The position numbers and the translations under genes were made by a program. From assembly GCF_003325375.1 (NCBI RefSeq), contig NZ_CP030862.1:6143501-6207500 (forward strand): DNA of 64,000 bases. Reading direction: 5' to 3'. Shown one piece after another: positions 43,467 through 50,902 of the stretch (its first letter is position 1; each line of letters opens with the position of its first letter). The notes under the pieces are model-generated. The model ran no database searches. It was not told the DNA's origin and saw only the letters and a list, made by a program, of their open reading frames with translations. The DNA comes from Streptomyces globosus (GTDB lineage Bacteria > Actinomycetota > Actinomycetes > Streptomycetales > Streptomycetaceae).

Positions 43467-46043
43467 TCAGAGCAGTCCGTCCCACATCTGCTCCAGCAGC
43501 ACCGACCACCAGCTCTCCGGCGAGGTCAGCGCGGCACTGTCCAGGCCGGCCAGATTCGCCTGGAAATCGACGGTCCAGCGCCCCGCCTGTTCGGGCGTCA
43601 GATGCTGCCGCAGCCGCCACATGTGCCCCAGCATGGCGATCGACCGCGCGAACTGCGGCAGGCTGGAGTTCACGAACTGCGGCGGCACGGGCGCCCCGCC
43701 CGGCCCGCCCTCGACGGGCACCGCGACGATGTGCGCCGTCCCGTACTGCACGCACAGCGCCTTCCCGAAGTCGCTGCCGATGACCAGGTACGAGCCCGCG
43801 TCCGACGCGGGCTGCACCTGCCGCTGCACCGCCAGCTCGGCCAGGGTCGGCACCGGCTGCCCGGGAACGGCCTGCGCCCAGAAGAACGGCCCGAAGTCCG
43901 TCGGCAGGCCGGCCCACATCAGCGTCTGCGCGACGATGTCGGGCACACCCTGCCGGGACACCGCCCGCTGGTCGAAGCGGAACACACCCTGCGGCCCGAA
44001 CGCTCCGGCAAGCTCCGCACCGATCGCGTCGAGCGGGATCGCCGGCTGGAGCGGCACCTGCGGCAGCGGTGCCCGCACGGGGGCGGGGCGCGCCGGACCG
44101 TCGGCCACCTGGTGCAGTTCGCCCTGGTGGGTCAGCAGGTGGCGCATGCCGGCCTGGCGCCCGGCGTGGTCCTTCCCGTACGGGGCGACACTGGTGATCC
44201 GCACCTGCGGCCAGGTCTCGCGGATCATCCGGGCGCAGTAGCCGCCGGGCAGCTCGCAGGACTCCAGCTCGGTGTGGAGTTCCAGCACCTGCTGCGGCGG
44301 CACGTTCATGGCGCGCAGCTCGTGCAGGATCTGCCACTCGGGGTGCGGGGTGCCGGGCGCGGAGCGGCGGATGATCTGCTGCTCGGAGCCGTCGTTGCCG
44401 CGGTAGCGGAGCACGGCCTGGTAGCCGGGGCCCACCGTGGGCGTGCCCGTGGCGGCGGGCGCGGGCGGCGGCGCGGAGGGGCCGGCCACCACGGCGGGCC
44501 CCGCCAGCATCGTCGCGGCGTGCTCGACGCCGCCGGGGGGCGTACCCGGCCCACCGGGAGCGGCGGGAGGCGCGGGCGGCTGCGCACCCGGCGCGGGCGG
44601 CGGCCCGGGAGGCGCAGGCGGCCCGCCCACCACAGCAGGCCCGGCCAGCATCGTCGCAGCATGATCCAACCCACGCCCCAGCGACCCCGGAGCACCCGGC
44701 GGACCCGGAGGCGCAGGCGGCTGCCCCGCACCAGCCCCCGGCACACCAGGAGCACCCGGCGCAGGCGGCGGCCCCGGAGGCACAGGCGGCCCACCCACCA
44801 CAGCAGGCCCGGCCAGCATCGTCGCAGCATGATCCAACCCACGCCCCAGCGACCCCGGAGCACCCGGCGGACCCGGAGGCGCAGGCGGCTGCCCCGCACC
44901 AGCCCCCGGCACACCAGGAGCACCCGGCGCAGGCGGCGGCCCCGGAGGCACAGGCGGCCCACCCACCACAGCAGGCCCGGCCAGCATCGTCGCGGCATGG
45001 TCCAGCCCGCGCCCCATCGACCCCGGAGCCCCGGGCGGACCCGGAGGCGCAGGCGGCTGCCCCGCACCAGCCCCCGGCACACCGGGAGCGGAAGGGGGCG
45101 CGGGCGGCCCGACGGGCGCCTTGCCGGTGGGCTCCTGCGCCAGCGCCTCCGGCGACCCGGGCGGCGCAGCGGGCGCAGCCGACGGCACGGGCGGCGCCCC
45201 GCCCAGATCAAGCGCGGGCGCGATCGCAGTCCTCGGCAGCGCACTGCCCGCGGGCATGAGCTGCGTCCGGGCCTCCGAGGACTCCGACGGCGCCGCCCCC
45301 GCATCGTCCAGGTCCGACCCGGACAGCGGCGGCGCGAACACGGTCGCAGGCAGCGGCACCGAGGCGTCATCCGCACCCGGCGTCACATCCGTACCCGCCC
45401 ACGGCGTGGCCCCGACGGGCACCCCGCCCTCGGCGGTCGGCTCGTACGGCACCTCGCGCCGCAGCGGCACCGGCTCCGACACCTCGGCGGCCGCAGCCGG
45501 GACAGCCCCGTCCCCGGAGGCGACGACACCCGCACCCGAAGACGCACCGGCAAGACCATCGCCAGAACCGGGCGGAGCCTCAGCCGAAGCAGAAGCAGAA
45601 GCAGGCTCCGCAACCGGATCAGACGCCCCAGCCTCAGCAGACGCCCCAGCCGCAGCCGCAGCCGGCGGAATCCCCGCCCGGTCCGCAGCCTCCTGCAGCC
45701 ACTCCGGAGGACTCAGCATGAACGACGTCTGCTCCGAGTCGATCCGCGGTGCCGGCACCGACGGCTCCGCCGCCGGCACCGCCGCAACCCCGTACTCCTC
45801 CTCGTACCGGCGGATGACCTCACCCACCGGCAGCCCCGGCCACAACGTCACCTCGCCGCTGTCCCGCGCAATCACCAACCGCTGCCGACCACCACCGGCC
45901 ACCGGCCCGCCCGCACGATCCTCAGCCCACACCACGAAGCCGAGCCCGAACTCCCGCACCCGCACCTCCCGATGCTGGTACGGCGGCACGCCCCCGTTGA
46001 TCCACTCCTCGGCGCGCTCCTGCGCCTGCGCAAACGTCACCAC
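43467..46043 (-). CDS. multidomain protein: Imm35-like, Pro-rich repeats, XOO_2897-like deaminase, SUKH-4
   Basis: 858 aa. N terminus (1-~75, TFAQAQERAEEWINGG... FGLGFVVWAEDRAG) resembles immunity domain Imm35/YrhB. Residues ~100-560 are Pro/Ala/Gly-rich and include three 56-residue repeats (320-487) plus a degenerate fourth, each with HAATMLAGPAVV. At ~565-605, HPEWQILHEL and ELESCELPGGYC give the His-x-Glu and Cys...Cys pattern of XOO_2897-type nucleic-acid deaminases. The last ~200 residues match SUKH-4 immunity proteins (SDFGKALCVQYGTAHIVAVP, FVNSSLPQFARSIAML). No signal or trafficking domain. It begins 7 bases after the WHH-SUKH stop; GTG starts at 46040 or 46073 are alternatives. Confidence 0.75.
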   Translation of the reverse strand: MVTFAQAQERAEEWINGGVPPYQHREVRVREFGLGFVVWAEDRAGGPVAGGGRQRLVIARDSGEVTLWPGLPVGEVIRRYEEEYGVAAVPAAEPSVPAPRIDSEQTSFMLSPPEWLQEAADRAGIPPAAAAAGASAEAGASDPVAEPASASASAEAPPGSGDGLAGASSGAGVVASGDGAVPAAAAEVSEPVPLRREVPYEPTAEGGVPVGATPWAGTDVTPGADDASVPLPATVFAPPLSGSDLDDAGAAPSESSEARTQLMPAGSALPRTAIAPALDLGGAPPVPSAAPAAPPGSPEALAQEPTGKAPVGPPAPPSAPGVPGAGAGQPPAPPGPPGAPGSMGRGLDHAATMLAGPAVVGGPPVPPGPPPAPGAPGVPGAGAGQPPAPPGPPGAPGSLGRGLDHAATMLAGPAVVGGPPVPPGPPPAPGAPGVPGAGAGQPPAPPGPPGAPGSLGRGLDHAATMLAGPAVVGGPPAPPGPPPAPGAQPPAPPAAPGGPGTPPGGVEHAATMLAGPAVVAGPSAPPPAPAATGTPTVGPGYQAVLRYRGNDGSEQQIIRRSAPGTPHPEWQILHELRAMNVPPQQVLELHTELESCELPGGYCARMIRETWPQVRITSVAPYGKDHAGRQAGMRHLLTHQGELHQVADGPARPAPVRAPLPQVPLQPAIPLDAIGAELAGAFGPQGVFRFDQRAVSRQGVPDIVAQTLMWAGLPTDFGPFFWAQAVPGQPVPTLAELAVQRQVQPASDAGSYLVIGSDFGKALCVQYGTAHIVAVPVEGGPGGAPVPPQFVNSSLPQFARSIAMLGHMWRLRQHLTPEQAGRWTVDFQANLAGLDSAALTSPESWWSVLLEQMWDGLL
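44583..45086 (-). repeat. three tandem 168-base repeats inside a coding region
   Basis: Units of 168 bases (56 codons) repeat in frame; the first two in plus-strand order are almost identical. They encode PGVPGAGAGQPPAPPGPP followed by LDHAATMLAGPAVVGGPP. Near-identity suggests recent expansion or gene conversion. Confidence 0.85.
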
Positions 46044-46050
46044 CGCGCCG

Positions 46051-47046
46051 TCACCCTTCCACCGGTGCGCCACCCGGCACCGGAACCGAACGCGCGAATC
46101 CGCCGTCCACCATCAGACCGGCCACCGTCTCCAACTCAGGGGGATTTCCCGCCAACTTCTCGAGAAAGGCATCGAAATCCGCACCGCACGGCAGCAACAG
46201 CCGCTCCACACGCTCCTGCACCGACCAACCGTCCCGGTCGCGCCCGTCGTCGTACGGGGAGAACCACACCGAGCCGATGCCCTCGCCCCTGACCTTCACC
46301 GCCAGCAGACCACCCTGCGCGAACGCCACACACAGGTAGTCCTTCGTCAGATGGTCCCGCAGGCACTTGTTCACGTACACCAGGTCATTGACGGCAGCCT
46401 CCTCACGCACCGTGAAGAACGGCTGGTCGACCAGCACACCCAGGTCCACGTCCAGACCCGCACCGACCGGCGCACACCCGCCCGCAGCCTTCAGGAACGC
46501 CCGATAGGCCTCCGGCAGCCGGTAGCCGAGGTCCTCCTCGACCCCCTGCACCTGCTCCTCACCCACCGACACCGCAGCCTTCGGCAGCGCCAGGTGCACC
46601 GGGCGCACCTCCTGAAGCGGACGCGTACCCCGCTTCCCGTGGTCCACAGGAGCCGTCGCCAGACCGGCATGGTGCCGCAGCAGCGCCTTCACCTCGACCG
46701 GCACCAACTCCATACGCCGCGTCCCCGCCACGTGGTGCCACGTCCAGCCGTGCGGCGTCGCCACCGGCCCGACCGTGTCCCACAGGGGATGCCCGGCAGC
46801 CCGCATCGCCGCATTCGCCGACACATAGTCCGTCAACCGCAGCTCATCCACACCGAACCCCTCCGGAGGCTCGGCGATCTCCACCGCCGCACGCGCATAC
46901 GGCGAGAAATCCGGATGTCCCTGCGCACCCATCCGCACGCCCAGGGGATGCCGAGCAGCCCGGACCGGGTCCGGGAAGTGCACGACCTGCCCCGAATACG
47001 CGGCGTTGGGTGGCGCGGCCTGCTCGCCGAGCCGACCTGTCGTCAT
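46051..47046 (-). CDS. WHH-type HNH nuclease domain fused to a SUKH (SMI1/KNR4) domain
   Basis: 331 aa. Residues ~75-132 carry GHPLWDTVGPVATPHGWTWHHVAGTRRMELVP...LLRHHAGLA, the WHH variant of the HNH/EndoVII toxin nuclease fold (Trp-His-His at 103-105, His-His at 125-126). The His usually found after LVP is Val here, so activity is uncertain. Residues ~158-331 are a SUKH immunity domain (VEEDLGYRLPEAYRAFLKAAGG, VNKCLRDHLTKDYLCVAFAQGG). Toxin-type and immunity-type domains in one chain suggest self-restraint or an immunity protein carrying a decoy. ATG 47046, ribosome site AGGGGG. Followed directly by the Imm35/SUKH-4 gene. Confidence 0.75.
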   Translation of the reverse strand: MTTGRLGEQAAPPNAAYSGQVVHFPDPVRAARHPLGVRMGAQGHPDFSPYARAAVEIAEPPEGFGVDELRLTDYVSANAAMRAAGHPLWDTVGPVATPHGWTWHHVAGTRRMELVPVEVKALLRHHAGLATAPVDHGKRGTRPLQEVRPVHLALPKAAVSVGEEQVQGVEEDLGYRLPEAYRAFLKAAGGCAPVGAGLDVDLGVLVDQPFFTVREEAAVNDLVYVNKCLRDHLTKDYLCVAFAQGGLLAVKVRGEGIGSVWFSPYDDGRDRDGWSVQERVERLLLPCGADFDAFLEKLAGNPPELETVAGLMVDGGFARSVPVPGGAPVEG

Positions 47047-47285
47047 GGCAGTAGCCCCCTGCTGGATCTGGCTGGTTCCCCACAGCCTATGCGGTGAGGC
47101 AAGACCGGCCCCCGCCCCCGACCCGGTCCGTCCCACCCACCCCCACCATGACCGCAAACATCCGAATTGATACGAATATTCGACCCAGGTTCCACACCCC
47201 GGACAACATTTGACAGGCTGTCCCGCAAGCACGGGGGCGTGCGCACCAGCGGCCACCACCGCAGCCACGGGAGGGAAGACGCACC

Positions 47286-47837
47286 ATGCAGAACACAGCG
47301 GCACGCACAGCCGCCCGCACACAAGCCACTGCGGAGACCGGCCCCGGAGCCACCGGAGACCCCCGCCTGCGCTGGAGCACCGCCGACCACACCGCAGTAC
47401 CCGTACCGCGCTTCCGCCGCGACGGCATCCTGCCCACCGTCGCCGCAGCCCTCTCCGTCCGCGGCGAAATCCTCACCAGCACCGCCGGCAAAGCCGACCA
47501 GCCGCCCGCACTCCACCCGCTCGTCCAGGACTACCTCGACACCCTCACCAGCAGCCAGCGCGAACGCTTCACCGGCCGCTGCCCCGAAGCCATCCTCCTC
47601 TCCCGCCACCTCACCACCACCGAAAACACCCGAAGCAAACGCGCCTCCCGCAAACCCCTCACCGCGAACGAGGCCCGCCGCTCCCTCAAGAACTCCAAGA
47701 TCACCGCACGCCGCATCCGCGAGGCCGGCGACCCCCTCCACGGCACCTACGCACCCCCCTGCCGCTCCTGCGAAGCCCTCCTCACCCACTTCGGCGTCCG
47801 CCACGTCGACCTCACCCCCGCCTCAGAAAAGGCCTGA
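47286..47837 (+). CDS. YwqJ-type nucleic acid/nucleotide deaminase domain protein
   Basis: 183 aa. After a low-complexity N terminus (1-~45), GRCPEAILLSRHL (Cys99-x-Glu101) and APPCRSCEALLTHFGV (Cys159...Cys162) are the zinc and proton-shuttle motifs of YwqJ-family cytidine-deaminase-like toxins. In polymorphic toxins this domain sits at the C terminus behind secretion modules; here it is almost the whole protein. GGGAGGG precedes the ATG by 10 bases. The gene diverges from the WHH-SUKH gene across 239 bases, and a SUKH-3 gene follows after 11 bases. Confidence 0.8.
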   Translation: MQNTAARTAARTQATAETGPGATGDPRLRWSTADHTAVPVPRFRRDGILPTVAAALSVRGEILTSTAGKADQPPALHPLVQDYLDTLTSSQRERFTGRCPEAILLSRHLTTTENTRSKRASRKPLTANEARRSLKNSKITARRIREAGDPLHGTYAPPCRSCEALLTHFGVRHVDLTPASEKA

Positions 47838-47848
47838 ACCACACCACC

Positions 47849-48361
47849 ATGACCACCCCCTCCGCCTCCTACGACCGCTCCTCCGCCACCCGCTTCCCCA
47901 CCACCGTCGACCACGCACTGCGCACCGCCGGCTGGGAACCGGGCCGCTGGGACATCAAGCAGGCCGAATACTGGGCCGACGCCCTCCGCGACCACACCAC
48001 CCCCGCCGGCCACCGCCACACCGTCTTCCCCGCAGCCGTCGAAGCCTGGGCCGAGTTCGGCGGCCTCACCATCACCGCACCCGGCCCCGGCCGGCAGATA
48101 GCACCCGTCCCCGTCCGGCTCGACCCCCTCACGGGCCTCCACCTCGCCCGCACCCTCGCCGACCTCGGACGCGCCCTCAACACCCAGCTCTGCCCCCTCG
48201 GCACCGACTCCGACGGCGACTCCCACCTCGCCATCGACCAGGAAGGCCGCGTCTACGCCATCGACCACACCGGCGACTGGTACCTCGGCCCCCGCATGGA
48301 CGAAGCCCTCACCCTCCTCCTGACCGGCCTCCAACCGGCACGCCTCACCAGCGCCCCCTGA
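47849..48361 (+). CDS. SUKH-3-family immunity protein
   Basis: 170 aa cytosolic. Recognised by the SUKH-3 pattern: RFPTTVDHALRTAGWEPGRW, FPAAVEAWAEFGGLTI, LGRALNTQLCPLGTDSDGDS, HLAIDQEGRVYAIDHTGDWYLG. These proteins neutralise nucleic-acid-targeting toxins; it directly follows the YwqJ-type deaminase and is its likely partner. The ribosome site is weak, so translation may depend on the upstream gene. Confidence 0.82.
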   Translation: MTTPSASYDRSSATRFPTTVDHALRTAGWEPGRWDIKQAEYWADALRDHTTPAGHRHTVFPAAVEAWAEFGGLTITAPGPGRQIAPVPVRLDPLTGLHLARTLADLGRALNTQLCPLGTDSDGDSHLAIDQEGRVYAIDHTGDWYLGPRMDEALTLLLTGLQPARLTSAP

Positions 48362-48382
48362 CACCCACCAGGCGGCCGCCCC

Positions 48383-49669
48383 TCACCCCCGCGGCACGCC
48401 CGGCAGCACCGCCGACACCCGGAACCCGCCCGCATCCGTCGGACCGGACACGAACACCCCGCCCAGCCCGACCACCCGCTCACGCATCCCCACCAACCCG
48501 TTCCCCCCACTCGGCAACCCCGGCAGAGCAGCACCCGCCACCCCCGGCCCGTTCTCCACCTGCACCGCCACCTCCCCCTCACGACGCCCCAGCCGCACCA
48601 CCACCCGCGCACCCGGCGCATGCTTGTGGCAGTTCGTGAGCGCCTCCTGCACCACCCGGTACGCCGTCTGCTCCACCACCGCCGGATACGCCCCCGCCGC
48701 ACCCCGCACATCCAGCTCGACGACCATCCCCGCCGCCCGCGACTGCCCCACCAGCGCCTCAAGCCCCGCCAGCCCCGGCCCGTCCTCCCCACCCGGAGAC
48801 ACCGGCACCACAGGCGCCGGCACCCGCTCCACCACCCGCTCCACCCGCTCCGGCCGCTCCGGCCGCGGCGTCCGCAGCACCCCGAGCATCTCCCGCAACT
48901 CCGTCAACGCCTGCCGACCCATGTCCCCCACCAGCGCCGCATTCTGCGCCGCCTTCACCGGATCCTTCACCGCCACCGCCTGCACCGCCGCCGCATGCAC
49001 CACCATCAGCGACACCCGGTGCGCCACCACGTCGTGCATCTCCCGCGCGATACGCGTCCGCTCCTCCGTACGGGCCCACTCCGCCCGCTCCTCCGCCCGG
49101 TCCGCCAGCAGCGACAGCTCCCGCTCCAGCGAATCCGCCCGCTCCTGCAGGCTCTCCATCAGCCGCCGCCGCGCCCCCACGTACATGCCGAGCAGCACCG
49201 GCGGCACCGTCAGCGCCACCGCCATGAACAGCGACAGGCCCACCACCAGCGTCCGCCCGGCCTCCTCCTCCCCGACGGTGCGCACGTACGTCACCACGAA
49301 GGTGGCGGCGAAGGACATCACCGAGAGCGTGGCGGTGATCCGCCGCGGCACCTCGCAGGCGGCGAGCGTGTACAGCCCCACCAGGCTGAGCAGAAAGCCC
49401 ATCTCCGCCGGCGTGACGGCGATGCCGACGAGCACCACCGCGATGGGCATCCGCCGCCGCAGCACGACGACGGCCCCGGTCAGCGCCCCGAACAGCACCC
49501 CGAGCACCACGGGCACGCCGGTGTCACGGGCGAAGACCACCCCCTCCGCGGCGCACTCCGCGACCGACACCCCCGCCAGCGACACGTCCAGCACGGCGGC
49601 CCGCCGCCGGTCCCACCACAGGGGCCCGTCCCGCCCGTCCCCACCCTGCTCTTCCCCCGAAACGGCCAT
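48383..49669 (-). CDS. two-component sensor kinase, HisKA_3 (NarL/DesK) type
   Basis: 428 aa. About five membrane helices between residues 35 and 165, then a coiled linker, the HisKA_3 box IAREMHDVVAHRVSLMVVHA (His212) and an HATPase domain (QEALTNCHKHAPGARVVVRL, GNGLVGMRERVVGLGG). It senses an unknown envelope or intracellular cue. No response-regulator gene is adjacent, so it is an orphan here. ATG 49669 follows GGTGGGG; an earlier in-frame start is less supported. Confidence 0.87.
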   Translation of the reverse strand: MAVSGEEQGGDGRDGPLWWDRRRAAVLDVSLAGVSVAECAAEGVVFARDTGVPVVLGVLFGALTGAVVVLRRRMPIAVVLVGIAVTPAEMGFLLSLVGLYTLAACEVPRRITATLSVMSFAATFVVTYVRTVGEEEAGRTLVVGLSLFMAVALTVPPVLLGMYVGARRRLMESLQERADSLERELSLLADRAEERAEWARTEERTRIAREMHDVVAHRVSLMVVHAAAVQAVAVKDPVKAAQNAALVGDMGRQALTELREMLGVLRTPRPERPERVERVVERVPAPVVPVSPGGEDGPGLAGLEALVGQSRAAGMVVELDVRGAAGAYPAVVEQTAYRVVQEALTNCHKHAPGARVVVRLGRREGEVAVQVENGPGVAGAALPGLPSGGNGLVGMRERVVGLGGVFVSGPTDAGGFRVSAVLPGVPRG

Positions 49670-49800
49670 ACGCCCCACCCTACGCAGCGCCCCCAGCACA
49701 CCGGCGACGGGAATTCCCGCGAACCACCGGTATTCGCACGTACGACTGAATCATCCGCCCACCAAGACCTGAATCCCACATTCCGGACGACAGTGAGCGC

Positions 49801-50715
49801 ATGACCCAAACCCGACACGGCCGCGGCGACGACACCGGCGGCCTGCGCAACGGCACGGCGTCCTTCGAGGCCCTCCGCGACCAGGCCGTCGCCCTCCGCC
49901 GCCAGGGCCTCAGCCGACGCCAGATCCGCGACCGCCTCCACGTCCACAACAACGACATCCTGACCCGCCTCCTCGAAGGCGAGCCGCCACCCGACTGGAC
50001 CCGCCGCCCCAACGCCAAGGACGACCTCCGCGCCCGCGCCCGCGAGCTCCGCCTCCAGGGCATGACCTACGACCGGATCCAGCTCGAACTGGGCTGCTCG
50101 AAGAGTTCGATCTCCCTCTGGGTCCGCGACCTGCCGAAACCGGACCTCCGCTCGCCGCAGGAGCAGGGGCGCGAAGGGGCGCACAAACACTGGTCCATCG
50201 AAGGCCCCCGCAGAGAGGCCGAGCGCAGCGCCGCCATCGACGCCGCGAGGAGCGAGGTCGGCACGATGTCCGACCGCGAGCTCTTTCTCACAGGCGTAGC
50301 CCTGTACTGGGCAGAGGGGAGCAAGAGCAAGCCGTACCGCCGGGACGAAAGCGTGATCTTCGTGAACAGCGATCCGGGGATCATCCGGGTCTACCTGGCA
50401 TGGCTGAAGCTCTTGGACGTGGGCCCGTCCCGCTTGCGCTTCCGCGTGATGGTCCACGAGACGGCGGACGTGCGAGGAGCCGAGTCGTACTGGGCTGCCA
50501 TTGCCGGAGTGGATCCGACGGAACTTCAGAAGACGACACTCAAGAAGCACAACCCGCAGACTGTTCGCAAGAACACCGGCGAGAACTATCGGGGCTGCCT
50601 GGTGGTCCGGGTGTCCGCCGCACGCGACTTGTACCGTCGCATCGAAGGCACTTGGTGCGGCATAGTAGGTGCCGTCAATCCGGGCCAGAATAGCGAAATG
50701 TCCGATTCGGGTTGA
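49801..50715 (+). CDS. two-HTH protein of unknown function, possibly homing-endonuclease-related
   Basis: 304 aa. Two resolvase-like helix-turn-helix segments (about 25-55, ALRRQGLSRRQIRDRLHV; about 78-108, LRLQGMTYDRIQLELGCSKS). From about 155, LFLTGVALYWAEGSKSKPY, then IIRVYLAWLKLL, RVMVHETADV, LQKTTLKKHNPQTVRKN, NYRGCLVVRVSAA: a pattern that recalls a degenerate LAGLIDADG fold. I cannot name the family. ATG at 49801 without a clear ribosome site. It ends 7 bases before tRNA-Gln. The third-position G+C bias drops in the second half, which may hint at foreign origin. Confidence 0.6.
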   Translation: MTQTRHGRGDDTGGLRNGTASFEALRDQAVALRRQGLSRRQIRDRLHVHNNDILTRLLEGEPPPDWTRRPNAKDDLRARARELRLQGMTYDRIQLELGCSKSSISLWVRDLPKPDLRSPQEQGREGAHKHWSIEGPRREAERSAAIDAARSEVGTMSDRELFLTGVALYWAEGSKSKPYRRDESVIFVNSDPGIIRVYLAWLKLLDVGPSRLRFRVMVHETADVRGAESYWAAIAGVDPTELQKTTLKKHNPQTVRKNTGENYRGCLVVRVSAARDLYRRIEGTWCGIVGAVNPGQNSEMSDSG

Positions 50716-50722
50716 TCTATTA

Positions 50723-50793
50723 TCCCCTGTGGTGTAATGGCAGCACTGAGGTTTTTGGTACCTTATGTCCGGGTTCGAATCCTGGCAGGGGAG
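50723..50793 (+). tRNA. tRNA-Gln(UUG)
   Basis: 71 bases, CCA not encoded. Acceptor TCCCCTG/CAGGGGA, discriminator G, D arm GTGTAATGGCAGCAC, anticodon stem GAGGT/ACCTT with loop TTTTGGT (anticodon TTG), T arm CCGGG TTCGAAT CCTGG. Confidence 0.93.
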
Positions 50794-50804
50794 CAATAGC
50801 GGTT

Positions 50805-50832
50805 CGGGTCCTGACCGGAAGGTCAGGACCCG
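50805..50832 (+). terminator. terminator after tRNA-Gln
   Basis: A 12-base perfect stem (50805-50816/50821-50832) with loop GGAA, followed by CCCTCGTTT. Confidence 0.8.
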
Positions 50833-50838
50833 CCCTCG

Positions 50839-50866
50839 TTTACGGCGTCTGGCCCCCCGGTATCCT
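50839..50866 (+). promoter_or_regulatory. putative glmU promoter
   Basis: TTTACG (50839-50844) and TATCCT (50861-50866) with a 16-base spacer, 37 bases before the glmU start codon. Confidence 0.4.
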
Positions 50867-50902
50867 TCGGAAGTCCACCACCCGAAGCCGAAGGGCACAC
50901 CC

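Noticed and set aside
44583..45086. Possible CRISPR array, because of regularly spaced repeats
   Set aside because: Units are contiguous 168-base coding repeats in frame, without unique spacers, and there are no cas genes.
43455..46292. 945-codon Arg/Pro-rich reading opposite the Imm35/SUKH-4 gene
   Set aside because: Repeats and Arg-rich composition arise from the complementary strand of the Pro-rich repeats; no family similarity.
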